Translations under genes and position numbers: made by a program
Shown here: in pieces, positions 1 to 9,171 of the stretch
Numbering within the stretch: the first letter of the stretch is position 1
Layout: every line of letters begins with the position of its first letter
Assembly: GCF_048541585.1 (NCBI RefSeq)
Contig: NZ_CP183303.1
Coordinates: 1,550,001-1,614,000 of the forward strand
Direction: 5' to 3'
Length of the DNA: 64,000 nt
Source: Legionella_C sp048541585
GTDB lineage: Bacteria; Pseudomonadota; Gammaproteobacteria; Legionellales; Legionellaceae
Notes under the pieces: model-generated
Databases searched by the model: none
Seen by the model: only the letters and a program-made list of their open reading frames with translations
Told to the model about the DNA's origin: nothing

Positions 1-33
1 AGGAAAGCTATCTTTTAAAATCTGTTAATGAAA

Positions 34-957
34 TTAACTAAAGTCAAAGGTATTTCCATCAAAGTTGAATGACGTACCAATATTGGTAAAAACATTTGCC
101 CCACTAGTAGAAAAAAATGTAGCTGTAGGTTGTGCTTTTTTCACATTTGGACCTTTAGTACCACCTACTTGGTTAATTCCGCCTGCATTTGTTACAGAGC
201 CTAAGGCGTCACCGGTAATTATATTATTGCCTCCCATGTTGGAAACTTTTCCATTAGCAGCAACATTACCTCGAACAATATTATTACCACCCATATTGCT
301 TAATTTTCCGTATACATTTCCATTAACAGTAATATTACCACCCATATTTTTTACTGTTCCATATACATTGCCAGTAATAACAATATTTTCAGATTCACCA
401 GAAATTTTTTCGTGTTCCTGAATATCACGATTATAAACTTGATCAGGAACGGGTGGCTTAGAAAACATGGTAAAGCCATTATTAAATACGAATGTATCGC
501 TGCCAGTGGTATAGGTGTATGATTGAGGGCGAGATTGAGATTGCTGAGAATTAAATGATGGGTCGTCGTTATTCGTGCTTCTGTAATGCTGAGAACCTTG
601 AGAAGAAAAATTTGAGCTTTGAGTAGATTTTTTGGGGCCTTGTTTGAGCCTATAATTTTGCGTTTTTACTGGATCAGATAAAGTGTCATAAGCATTACCA
701 ACAAGCTTAAATAATTCTTCAGCTGAACTCTTATAAACTTGATTAGCTGTTTTGTCTGGATGAAATCTTAAGGCAATTTGCTTGTAATTAACTTTTAAGT
801 TAGTTTTATCGGTTTCATTCATTGATTCAGAAACGCCCATTATTTCATAATAAGTTGCTTCAGAATATTCTTTTAATGCTTTTTCAAGAAATTTTGTCTT
901 TCCTTTTTCGCTGTAATCATCCCATTCTTCTTTAAGTTTATCTAATAAAGATTTCAT
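34..957 (-). CDS. J-domain protein with C-terminal NMGGN repeat tail
   Basis: Residues about 34-105 form a DnaJ-type J domain with the HPD signature at 66-68, which in this family stimulates Hsp70 ATPase. The zinc-finger and substrate-binding domains of true DnaJ are absent. A Ser/Gln-rich linker (about 108-150) leads to four degenerate repeats of about 18-20 residues (about 190-265), each carrying N(M/A)GG(N/I), alternating with GNVYG-like segments. This pattern suggests a short beta-solenoid. The start is set at the ATG at 957 because GAGGTG lies 5 nt upstream; the TTG at 960 sits too close to it. No signal peptide or membrane segment is seen. It could be a cytosolic co-chaperone or a translocated effector; the sequence does not decide. 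Confidence 0.8.
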   Translation of the reverse strand: MKSLLDKLKEEWDDYSEKGKTKFLEKALKEYSEATYYEIMGVSESMNETDKTNLKVNYKQIALRFHPDKTANQVYKSSAEELFKLVGNAYDTLSDPVKTQNYRLKQGPKKSTQSSNFSSQGSQHYRSTNNDDPSFNSQQSQSRPQSYTYTTGSDTFVFNNGFTMFSKPPVPDQVYNRDIQEHEKISGESENIVITGNVYGTVKNMGGNITVNGNVYGKLSNMGGNNIVRGNVAANGKVSNMGGNNIITGDALGSVTNAGGINQVGGTKGPNVKKAQPTATFFSTSGANVFTNIGTSFNFDGNTFDFS

Positions 958-960
958 CAA

Positions 961-1297
961 TACACCTCAATTTTTATATGGATTTAATTCTACTTAAAAG
1001 AAATAGACTTGTCTTATGCTTTCCTAACTTAATATCTCAACAAATAATATTAAATTAAATGGACTATCTGTCTAAGCTCGCGCGTAATTATGCACTAATT
1101 TTAAGAAAATAGAATGATTAGTAAGAAATTATTAGAAAGTTTTATAAGACCCGATTAATTGATATCCTAATTTGAGGAAGACCCGGCAAGCCATAAATTT
1201 ATCTATTCGTTTATAGCTATACATACAATTTGCACCCTATATTGCACCCTGTAAAATATACTTTGTTAAACATTTATTAGCTATTGTATTGATTTAA
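961..1297. other. Intergenic region beside tRNA-Arg with paired TTGCACCCT repeats
   Basis: No open frame of useful length is present. The only structure seen is a 9-bp direct repeat, TTGCACCCT, at 1230-1238 and 1242-1250, about 50 bp from the 3' end of the tRNA gene. Such repeats beside a tRNA 3' end can be integrase arm sites or attachment-site remnants, but no integrase is in view. Confidence 0.4.
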
Positions 1298-1374
1298 TGG
1301 CGTCCCGGAGAGGATTCGAACCTCCGACCTGCCCCTTAGGAGGGGGCTGCGCTATCCAGCTGTGCCACCGGGAC
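1298..1374 (-). tRNA. tRNA-Arg (anticodon CCT)
   Basis: On the minus strand a 77-nt cloverleaf can be folded. The acceptor arms GTCCCGG (1374-1368) and CCGGGAC (1308-1302) pair perfectly, the discriminator is G and CCA is encoded (1300-1298). The anticodon stem is GCCCC/GGGGC around the loop CTCCTAA, giving anticodon CCT, which reads AGG (Arg). The T-loop has the canonical TTCGAAT. It is the only RNA gene identified in the window. Confidence 0.96.
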
Positions 1375-1446
1375 TTAAGTTCAGTATTTTGCAGGAAAAT
1401 GGTTTTACTATCCAGTACTATTTTAGCTAAGGTAAAACTTTCATTA

Positions 1447-2079
1447 TTACTTATTAAAGGGGTAATTTTCGCCATCCCAATTAATAAAATTAGTCATATC
1501 AGTATAAAAACATAATTTAGGCGATTCTAAGGTAAATTTTTTGCCATACAGTTTGTATAATTTTTCTAAACGTTCAGTAATTTGCTCTTGTAATATACTT
1601 TTAAGTTCAAAAGTCGGATTTTTATAAAAATAAGCTAGAGTAATATGGAAGGGTTTATATATCTTAAAAGATAAATTGAATTGCTCCGCAATTTTATTAA
1701 TCAATTCACTTTGATTATTGGGTAGATTGACTGATAAGTATACGGTATCTGTGATATTTAATTTTTCAAAGGTAATTTCCGGTAAAAATGAATTTTCATT
1801 AAGGTAGTTGGCTAACTCCTGAAAATATAATTTTTGCCTAGTTAAAAATTCACGCCAATCGGATTGGCCATATTGGGCTTTATTAATTACTCTTATCGCT
1901 GTCATATGATAGCTTTCCCAAGGTAGAGGAGTGTAACATTTTTGTTCTAACTCTATTTGTGTGACAAGATGATAGAGGTCTGACCAAAACTGAGCCTCTC
2001 TTTTATCTACTTTAGCAATAACAGTGATACCTGGATAATCACAATAGTTACCCTGCTGATCTATTTTTTTTAATTCCAT
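1447..2079 (-). CDS. 2H phosphoesterase / 2'-5' RNA ligase-like protein
   Basis: The 210-aa protein carries two HxT motifs, HMT at residues 58-60 and HIT at 145-147, each in a hydrophobic strand context and about 85 residues apart. This is the paired catalytic signature of the 2H phosphoesterase superfamily (LigT-like proteins, cyclic phosphodiesterases, DUF1868-type proteins). Such enzymes usually act on 2',3'-cyclic or 2'-5' nucleotide linkages; the substrate here is unknown. There is no signal peptide. It stands alone on the minus strand between the tRNA gene and nadD. The family call is firm and the function is inferred. Confidence 0.75.
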   Translation of the reverse strand: MELKKIDQQGNYCDYPGITVIAKVDKREAQFWSDLYHLVTQIELEQKCYTPLPWESYHMTAIRVINKAQYGQSDWREFLTRQKLYFQELANYLNENSFLPEITFEKLNITDTVYLSVNLPNNQSELINKIAEQFNLSFKIYKPFHITLAYFYKNPTFELKSILQEQITERLEKLYKLYGKKFTLESPKLCFYTDMTNFINWDGENYPFNK

Positions 2080-2346
2080 TTAATATATGACTCCACTAAC
2101 CGAATAGATATATTAACTGCAATACATGAGCAGCATGCTTCGAAATGCCTATATAGAAGGCTAGACTTTGCTTTTAGTATGACTTAGCCAAAACCAGTCT
2201 AATTTTTCACCCAGATTTAAGATAACTCCTCTAAGTTGTTATAATGAGATTTGTTAGTTCAATAAAATAATTAATTATTAGTATAATGCTACTTAAAAAT
2301 TTTAATTTTATGATTTTACTTAAGTCGATATTAATAATAGTACAAG

Positions 2347-2997
2347 CTATTGATAAAGTTGGTTGTTTTTAATGTATTGAATAACAGAGGAAGGTAAATC
2401 AGCAACTTTTAGTTCACCTTGTTTTAATTGATTGCGAATAAGTGTGGAAGATAAGTCATATAAGCCTGCATTAAATTGATAAATTAGCCCATGTGTTGTA
2501 GTTTGAATAAGCTTTGCATCATGAGTCTCTTTGTCTTTTAATAAATTACGTAATAATGTTGATTCTAGTAGATAGCCGGGTCTAGCAATAACAATGATGT
2601 TAGCTAACTGTAAAAGCTTTTCCCAATGATACCAATTAGGTAAAGTGGTAAATGCATCTATTCCCATAAGTAATGAAATAGCTATTGAACTACCTAGCTG
2701 AGACCGATAATCTTCTAAAGTTGTTACCATATAAGAAGGCGCAGGGCGATTTATTTCTCTTTCATCTATTTCAAAATGATAATCAGATTGATTAAAGTCT
2801 TTAAGTGCTAGCTTAAGCATATCTAGCCGTTGACTAGGTGTTGCAAGTGCATTGTTTTTTAAAACAGGTATTTTACAAGGTAGAAAAATAAAGCGCTCAA
2901 AATGAAAGTGTTGTTGTACTTTAATAGCTACTTTTAAATGGCCGTTATGAACAGGATCAAATGTTCCTCCAAAAATAACTAAATTAGCCAAGTGCAC
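2347..2997 (-). CDS. nadD: Nicotinate-nucleotide adenylyltransferase NadD
   Basis: NadD joins nicotinate mononucleotide with ATP to make deamido-NAD in NAD synthesis. The 216-aa protein begins with the nucleotidyltransferase signature GGTFDPVHNGH (residues about 10-20) and has the C-terminal SSTLIR motif typical of NadD. Its length fits the family. Its start overlaps the 3' end of holA by 14 nt, so the two are probably translationally coupled. The holA-nadD order is conserved in gammaproteobacteria, although the usual next gene, rsfS, lies near 52 kb here. Confidence 0.97.
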   Translation of the reverse strand: MHLANLVIFGGTFDPVHNGHLKVAIKVQQHFHFERFIFLPCKIPVLKNNALATPSQRLDMLKLALKDFNQSDYHFEIDEREINRPAPSYMVTTLEDYRSQLGSSIAISLLMGIDAFTTLPNWYHWEKLLQLANIIVIARPGYLLESTLLRNLLKDKETHDAKLIQTTTHGLIYQFNAGLYDLSSTLIRNQLKQGELKVADLPSSVIQYIKNNQLYQ

Positions 2998-4003
2998 CTA
3001 CCAGCTGTCCTTGACATAAAGACAAAGCAATAAGTTCTATAAATTGCCATACTTGTTTGCTTTGGGTAGTTTTTAATTGCATGTCTAAATACTTACAAGT
3101 TTTTAAGAGCTGACTTAAAAAATTAAAATTATAACGTTTAGCGGCTGACTGATAAAGATTAATTTTACTTGACCAGATTTTTAATTGGCTTGCCGCAGCT
3201 TGAAGAGGGACTTTTTGTAATGTAAGGTGATTAAGTTGTAGCAAAAGCCGGATTTCTTGAGCTAGCAACCATAAAATTAAAGTAGCTTCGACTTTATTAT
3301 TATAACTATGTTGTATAATTTGCAGAGCCTTTACAGCATCACCACCGAGACAAGCGTCAGCAAGTTCAAAAAGTGAGTAGTTACACTGATTATGGAGGTG
3401 ATCTTTTAAATCGGTTAAATTTAAAGACTGGTTAGGTTCATGAATTAATTCTAGCTTTTCTAAAAGCTGTGCGCATGCAAACAAATTACCTTCATTAAAT
3501 TGATAAACTAATGTTGCAGCATTCGGATCAGTGAGACCAAAATGGCTTAAACGCTCTTGTAGCCATTTTTTTATTACTAGCGAGCTTGGGGTAAGTGCTT
3601 GAATAACATAAGCAAGCTCATGGTTTAAAAGGAATTGTAATTGTTTAGATGGTAAATTAGGCGTTTTAAATAATAGTAAGCAAGCTGGGTTAGGGTTAGC
3701 TAAATAGTTTAACAAAAATGTTTTGCCAGCTGCTTCTAATGATTTTTTATCATAACGAACGTCAATTAAATGAGTAGTAGCAAATAAAGTATAACTATTA
3801 GCTTTTTGCTCTAAGAGCTCCCAATCAGAAGTAGATTCAATAAAAAGCGTTGTAATTTCAGTTTCATTATTCTGCTGATGCCAAGCTTGTTTAATTATCA
3901 GTGTAAGTTGATTAATTTGAAACGCGTCTTGGCCTATAAGAAAAAAAAGCGCTGGCAGCCTTTTAGGGAGCTGTACAGTTAAATTGCTGTGTTTAATAAA
4001 CAT
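2984..4003 (-). CDS. holA: DNA polymerase III subunit delta (HolA)
   Basis: HolA is the wrench subunit of the clamp loader that opens the beta clamp. The 339-aa length matches the family, and the N-terminal pattern (LFFLIGQDAFQINQL, then a Ser/Asp-rich turn and LLLFKTPNL) is typical of delta subunits. There is no Walker A motif, as expected. It is followed directly by nadD (14-nt overlap). It is separated from lptE by about 270 bp holding a strong hairpin, so it may have its own promoter. Confidence 0.92.
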   Translation of the reverse strand: MFIKHSNLTVQLPKRLPALFFLIGQDAFQINQLTLIIKQAWHQQNNETEITTLFIESTSDWELLEQKANSYTLFATTHLIDVRYDKKSLEAAGKTFLLNYLANPNPACLLLFKTPNLPSKQLQFLLNHELAYVIQALTPSSLVIKKWLQERLSHFGLTDPNAATLVYQFNEGNLFACAQLLEKLELIHEPNQSLNLTDLKDHLHNQCNYSLFELADACLGGDAVKALQIIQHSYNNKVEATLILWLLAQEIRLLLQLNHLTLQKVPLQAAASQLKIWSSKINLYQSAAKRYNFNFLSQLLKTCKYLDMQLKTTQSKQVWQFIELIALSLCQGQLVGALG

Positions 4004-4017
4004 GTTTTTTTCTCTTA

Positions 4018-4112
4018 CCTCAGCTTGTCCGAGGAATCCAGGAATCTCGTATAAGGACTAGAGCTTTAGAGCCCATGTTCAAGGAATGGGACGTAGTCTA
4101 TAGTCTTAATAC
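4018..4112. repeat. Decayed copy of the hairpin repeat family
   Basis: The segment contains GCTTGTCC-like and GGAATCCAGG words followed by a CCCAT/ATGGG inverted pair and GGGACGTAG. These resemble in order the parts of the repeats at 11.9-12.3 kb. The match is degenerate, so membership is tentative. Confidence 0.35.
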
Positions 4113-4220
4113 AGCACTACTAGGTTCAAGACTTAACAAAATAATAAATAGTTTATTAGTCAAAAGCCCAAGTCTGCATTTCTACAATTTTATAGACAGG
4201 CCACGGGCCTTGTTGTATCT

Positions 4221-4250
4221 AATAAAGCGCTTTTAAAAGCGCTTTATTTT
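4221..4250 (-). terminator. Hairpin terminator after lptE
   Basis: A perfect palindrome occupies 4221-4248, with arms AATAAAGCGCTTTT / AAAAGCGCTTTATT. It lies about 25 nt beyond the lptE stop codon. The A/T-rich flanks make it usable in either direction, but no plus-strand gene ends here, so it most likely ends the lnt-leuS-lptE transcript. Confidence 0.7.
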
Positions 4251-4272
4251 TGTCCTACACGGAATGTAACTA

Positions 4273-4761
4273 TTAAATTTTTAGCTGACTTAACTGACTC
4301 ATAATTTGCCTTACAGCATCTTGGCGCATCTCTCGATAAAGCATAATTTCTTCTGAATCGGAACCTAAAATACGGTTATTATTTACTGTAAACTGTCGGT
4401 TAGACATTACGGTACGTGACATAATAACTTGTTCACCGCCAACTTTGACTAGAGAGTACTGCGCTGTATAAATTAATAAATACTGCCTTGGATTAGTACT
4501 TGCACTGACACTTGTAATTTGCTGTTGCATAGAGTCTTTTTCTAAAATCAATAGATAATTAGCTTGAGTTGGATTGTCTACAACACGGATTCCATAGCCT
4601 TGTAAGTTATCTTTAAGCATAGGGGCTAAATCATGTTGCGTACTACGAATGATAATTGCAACGTTAGTAAGCCCAATTGGCATTTCCGTAAAACCACGAA
4701 GCTTAAAACCACAGCCAGTTATAGAAAAAATAAGTAAAAATAGGATTAAACGCTTTATCAT
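4273..4761 (-). CDS. lptE: LPS-assembly lipoprotein LptE
   Basis: LptE is the outer-membrane lipoprotein that plugs the LptD barrel and helps insert LPS in the outer leaflet. The 162-aa protein opens with a lipoprotein signal peptide ending in ITGC (lipidated Cys17), followed by GFKLRG, the characteristic LptE/RlpB start of the mature protein. It directly follows leuS with a 1-nt overlap, the standard leuS-lptE order of gammaproteobacteria. A hairpin terminator lies just downstream. Confidence 0.95.
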   Translation of the reverse strand: MIKRLILFLLIFSITGCGFKLRGFTEMPIGLTNVAIIIRSTQHDLAPMLKDNLQGYGIRVVDNPTQANYLLILEKDSMQQQITSVSASTNPRQYLLIYTAQYSLVKVGGEQVIMSRTVMSNRQFTVNNNRILGSDSEEIMLYREMRQDAVRQIMSQLSQLKI

Positions 4762-7232
4762 TATTTAACAACCAAGTTAATAAGCTGACGATGCATAACT
4801 ACAATTGCTTTAATCACGGTTTTTTCTCCTATAAAACTTTGTGTTTGCTCCTTTGCTATTTCAATTAATTTATTTTCATCTGTATCAGTTGCTATCGTAA
4901 ATTGGGCCCTTAATTTTCCATTAACTTGAACTACAAAGGTAGTTTCGTCACTTTTTAAAGCATTCTTATCCACTCTAGGCCATGGTGCGTCAATAATAAT
5001 TTTCTCATAACCTAATTTAATCCAAAGATGATGGCATATGTGCGGCGTAATGGGTGCTAAAAGACGTAAAAGAATACACATCGCTCGATTTAAGAAAAAT
5101 CTGTCTGCTTCTGTCTCAATAGCATAATTAGATAACTCATTAAATAATTTCATACAACCGGAAACAACAGTATTAAACTGCTGACGTTCATAATCGTGAC
5201 TAGCTTGCGCTAGCAATTGATTAATATGTCGATATGCTTTCTTTAAGCGTGGCTCAGCATAATCCCAATCAATATGACCGTTTCCACCATAAATCAAATC
5301 ATTTGTTTCAATAAACAATTGCTGATGTTGATAGGCAAAATGCCATAGGCGCTTTAAAAAACGATGCGCTCCCTCAACAGCGGTATCTGACCACTCTAAG
5401 GATTGTTCGGGTGGCGCTGCAAACATAACAAATAGCCTTGCTGTATCAGCACCATAGGTATCAATTAAATGGTTTGGATCAACTACGTTGCCTAATGACT
5501 TAGACATTTTATGACCGTCTTTTAATACCATACCTTGCGTTAAAAGACGTAAGAAAGGTTCATCTGAGTTAACCAAGCCCTCATCACGCATTAATTTATG
5601 GAAAAAACGAGCATATAACAAGTGCATAACAGCATGCTCAATACCACCTATATATTGATCAACCGGAGTCCAATATTTGGCCCGATCATCAAGCATAGCA
5701 TTATCTTGCCCCTTACAAGCAAAACGGGCATAGTACCAAGATGATTCCATAAATGTATCAAATGTATCCGTTTCTCTAGTCGCATCCTGACCGCATTTAG
5801 GACATTGAACTTGGGTAAATTGGATTGAGTTTGCCAGTGGTGAACCACTACCGGTCAATTCAACATCGTCAGGAAGTAAGACGGGCAAATCTTCTTCTGG
5901 TACTGGAACAATTCCACAATCTTCACAGTGGATCATAGGAATAGGCGTTCCCCAATAACGCTGTCGAGAAATACCCCAATCGCGTAAGCGATAATTAACC
6001 GTCATGCGCCCTAAATCTTGTTCTTCTAAATAATTGGCAATGACTTTAATTGCTTCTGTTGATAATAGATCATTGAATTGATCAGAATTAATAAGTTTAC
6101 CTTCATTGAGAAAAGCTGATTTAGAAAAATCATGATCCTCATTGAGAGGCCTAATCACTTGCTTAAGGGGTAAATTGTATTTGGCAGCAAATTCAAAATC
6201 ACGTTGATCATGGGCAGGAACCGCCATTACAGCGCCAGAACCATATTGCATTAAAACAAAATTAGCAATCCAAATAGGAATTTCTTCATTGGTAATAGGG
6301 TGGATTGCAGTAAATGGTGTGCTAATACCACGTTTTTCTGTTGTAGCAATATCAGCTTCGGCAACACGACCACATTGGCAACTATCTATAAAGGATTGAA
6401 TTTCTGTAGATTGGCGGCCTGCTTCTTTAGCTAAAGGATGATCAGGTGCTATTGCTAAGTAGGTTACACCAAATAGTGTGTCCGGTCTTGTTGTATAGAT
6501 TTTTAAACGTTTAGAATAATTATTAACAGTAAAATAAATTTCACAACCTTCAGAGCGACCAATCCAATTACGTTGCATTTGTTTCACTTGCGAAGGCCAC
6601 TCGGTTAACGTGTCTAAATCTCGCAATAGCTCATCAGCGTAAGCGGTAATTTTGATAAACCATTGAGGAATTTCTCGACGTTCAACTAAGGCTCCTGAGC
6701 GCCAGCCGCGTCCGTCTACAACTTGCTCATTTGCTAAAACTGTTTGATCAACTGGATCCCAATTAACAACAGAATTTTTTTTATAAACTAGACCTTTCTC
6801 ATATAGTTTTATAAAAAACCATTGCTCCCAACGATAATAATCGGGGTCACAAGTTGCTAGTTCACGTTTCCAATCATAAGCATTGCCTAATCTTAAGAAT
6901 TGCTCCTTCATAGAAGCGATATTTTGTTTTGTCCACTCTGCTGGATGAATACCGTGTTTAATAGCAGCATTTTCAGCCGGCAAGCCAAAAGCATCCCAAC
7001 CAATAGGTTGTAGAACATTCTTACCTAAAGCACGTTGATAACGAGCAATAACATCGCCTAAGGTATAGTTACGAACATGGCCCATATGAAGTGTGCCACT
7101 GGGATAGGGAAACATAGACAGGCAATAAAATTTTTCTTTATTTAAATCTTCGGCCACACTAAAAATTTGTTTTTTGTGCCAATATTGTTGTGCCTGTTCT
7201 TCGATTTCTTGCGGTTTATAGCTGTTATCCAT
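4761..7232 (-). CDS. leuS: Leucyl-tRNA synthetase
   Basis: LeuS charges tRNA-Leu. The 823-aa protein has the class I signatures HMGH at residues 49-52 and KMSKS near residue 620. Between them lie the CP1 editing domain and a zinc-ribbon-like segment (CEDC...CPKC). The length matches bacterial LeuS. It lies 16 bp downstream of lnt and overlaps lptE by 1 nt, so lnt-leuS-lptE are probably one transcript. Confidence 0.98.
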   Translation of the reverse strand: MDNSYKPQEIEEQAQQYWHKKQIFSVAEDLNKEKFYCLSMFPYPSGTLHMGHVRNYTLGDVIARYQRALGKNVLQPIGWDAFGLPAENAAIKHGIHPAEWTKQNIASMKEQFLRLGNAYDWKRELATCDPDYYRWEQWFFIKLYEKGLVYKKNSVVNWDPVDQTVLANEQVVDGRGWRSGALVERREIPQWFIKITAYADELLRDLDTLTEWPSQVKQMQRNWIGRSEGCEIYFTVNNYSKRLKIYTTRPDTLFGVTYLAIAPDHPLAKEAGRQSTEIQSFIDSCQCGRVAEADIATTEKRGISTPFTAIHPITNEEIPIWIANFVLMQYGSGAVMAVPAHDQRDFEFAAKYNLPLKQVIRPLNEDHDFSKSAFLNEGKLINSDQFNDLLSTEAIKVIANYLEEQDLGRMTVNYRLRDWGISRQRYWGTPIPMIHCEDCGIVPVPEEDLPVLLPDDVELTGSGSPLANSIQFTQVQCPKCGQDATRETDTFDTFMESSWYYARFACKGQDNAMLDDRAKYWTPVDQYIGGIEHAVMHLLYARFFHKLMRDEGLVNSDEPFLRLLTQGMVLKDGHKMSKSLGNVVDPNHLIDTYGADTARLFVMFAAPPEQSLEWSDTAVEGAHRFLKRLWHFAYQHQQLFIETNDLIYGGNGHIDWDYAEPRLKKAYRHINQLLAQASHDYERQQFNTVVSGCMKLFNELSNYAIETEADRFFLNRAMCILLRLLAPITPHICHHLWIKLGYEKIIIDAPWPRVDKNALKSDETTFVVQVNGKLRAQFTIATDTDENKLIEIAKEQTQSFIGEKTVIKAIVVMHRQLINLVVK

Positions 7233-7248
7233 AGTTTATAAGTTATAT

Positions 7249-8883
7249 TCAACTGGGCTGGTAAGGATAGCGCCTCTTGTGTTTTGCAGCAATAGTTTGA
7301 TCAGTGACTTTAGCAAACATTAATTGATAAGAGGAAAAGAATAGAATAATTAACAAGCTAAAAATGAGAGCTGGCGTGTCCCCTAGAGTTACCCAGGGTG
7401 TTTTACCCTCTGCAGGAAAAATAGTAGCTTTTAGGATTCCTTCACTATAGGCTGGTAAAAAGTTTTCAATTTTTCCCCTAGGATTAATGACAGCAGATAG
7501 ACCGTCATTATTAGCAGATATTTGATAACGAGCTGTTTGCAGCGAGCGAACTTGTGCCATTTGTAATTGCTGATATAGCGCCAATGAATGTCCAAACCAA
7601 CCGTCATCACTTATAGAAACTATCCATCTAGCAGCAGGTAATTGTTCGCGCAGTAAATTACCATAAGCCACCTCATAACAAATTAGAGTCGCAATAGGAT
7701 AATTTTGGACTTGCATTAATGGTTGGTTAGTAAGTCCAGGTTTCATATTTGGATCTTCAATACCTAACCAAGTAGTAATAAGCTGAAATGCGCTTGGAAT
7801 ATATTCGCCAAATGGAACTAAATGTTGCTTAAGATAAACACCTTGGGCTTTCCCAAGACTAATGAGTGAGTTGAAAAAAGTATGCTCATCAACAGTAGTT
7901 GGCTGTGGGATACCTAGTAAAATTGCGCTTCCTTTTTCTTTAGCTTTTCCATCTAAGTCGTCTATGATATCGCTAATGTAAGCTGCTGGTAGAGGAATAG
8001 CTGATTCTGGCATGACAATAAGTTCTGTACCTAGCAGCGATTGTACTGCCTGCTGATAACGGTCTAACAATTGCCAAAATAGCCTTTCATCCCATTTATC
8101 ACGCATAGATAAATTAGCTTGAATAACACCAACAGAAATAGGCTGTTTATCAACAGTCGCCCAATTAATATTTTTTAAGAGAATTGGACAACTTAAGATA
8201 GTGATAAATACGAGAAGATAACTATAGCGTAGAACAGTCTTCTTTTTATAAATTGCATTACTTAGTAAGGTTGCGGCGAAAGAAGATAAAAAGCTGACAC
8301 CAAAAACGCCTATAATAGGGAGCAAAAATCGAGTAGGTGCATCAATTTGACCAAAACCTATAAGTAGCCAAGGAAAACCGCTTAGAAAAGTAGCCCGTAG
8401 ATATTCACCTATTAACCACAGGGCGCTAAAGAATAAACTAGCACTTAACGTATATGGAACAGCCAGACGGCAAAATATCATAGAGACAAGGGCAGGAAAA
8501 CAAGAAAGGTAAAGTAAAAATAAAAACGTAATTAAAGCAGAGGTAACAGTATTTAAGTGGCCATAGTCGTGAATACTAACAAAAATCCAAGAAGTTCCAA
8601 GCCCAAAAAATCCTAGTCCAAAAAATAAACCACTTAAGAAAGGCGAGTCGTCTTTTTTATCACATAGCTGATGATAAAAAAGTGCTAAACCTAAAATAGT
8701 TAATGCCGGTAAATGAAAAGGCGCAAAGCCAAAAGGTAACAACAAGCCAGATAAGAAATAACGCAGATAAGGAAAACGTTCTAAGGCACGCGCTGAAAAG
8801 AACTCAAATTTATTTACAGACGCACTTATCATATGGTCAGGCAAAATGTTGTAAAAATGAGACAATATGCTACTCGCTTTCAA
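7249..8883 (-). CDS. lnt: Apolipoprotein N-acyltransferase (Lnt)
   Basis: Lnt adds the third acyl chain to the N-terminal Cys of lipoproteins in the inner membrane. The N-terminal half has multiple hydrophobic segments and the C-terminal half is a nitrilase domain. The expected triad is visible as Glu293 (MPESAIP), Lys352 (LKQHLVPFGEY) and Cys402 (ICYEVAYG). At 544 aa it is slightly longer than E. coli Lnt; Met18 or a later Met could be the true start. Its position ahead of leuS-lptE groups envelope-lipoprotein functions. Confidence 0.95.
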   Translation of the reverse strand: MKASSILSHFYNILPDHMISASVNKFEFFSARALERFPYLRYFLSGLLLPFGFAPFHLPALTILGLALFYHQLCDKKDDSPFLSGLFFGLGFFGLGTSWIFVSIHDYGHLNTVTSALITFLFLLYLSCFPALVSMIFCRLAVPYTLSASLFFSALWLIGEYLRATFLSGFPWLLIGFGQIDAPTRFLLPIIGVFGVSFLSSFAATLLSNAIYKKKTVLRYSYLLVFITILSCPILLKNINWATVDKQPISVGVIQANLSMRDKWDERLFWQLLDRYQQAVQSLLGTELIVMPESAIPLPAAYISDIIDDLDGKAKEKGSAILLGIPQPTTVDEHTFFNSLISLGKAQGVYLKQHLVPFGEYIPSAFQLITTWLGIEDPNMKPGLTNQPLMQVQNYPIATLICYEVAYGNLLREQLPAARWIVSISDDGWFGHSLALYQQLQMAQVRSLQTARYQISANNDGLSAVINPRGKIENFLPAYSEGILKATIFPAEGKTPWVTLGDTPALIFSLLIILFFSSYQLMFAKVTDQTIAAKHKRRYPYQPS

Positions 8884-9171
8884 AGATCAAGAATTTTACA
8901 GCTCATTCTAGTAGCGCTATTTCGTAAATTAATATTGTGTTGCCCTTTATTAAATAGTATGCATTTTTCATAAGCGCAATACTTAGACAGTTAAACTTTC
9001 GTTCTTACGTGTAACGTGATAAGTAAAAGAACTATTAGGTGCTTACTAAAACTAAAATGCATTAGTTTGTTTATTACATGGACAAGCAGTTTCAAATTAA
9101 AAATAAGAATGGTTCAAGAAATTAATTTTTTAGTGTAGGATGACTCGTCGTTTTACCATGGAGAAGGAAGT

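Noticed and set aside
65..421. 118-codon plus-strand frame rich in Pro/Leu/Ile
   Set aside because: It is antisense to the repeat tail of the J-domain protein, and its regularity is only the mirror of those repeats.
1281..1515. Short frames on both strands over the tRNA
   Set aside because: They read straight through the tRNA-Arg gene and have no ribosome site.
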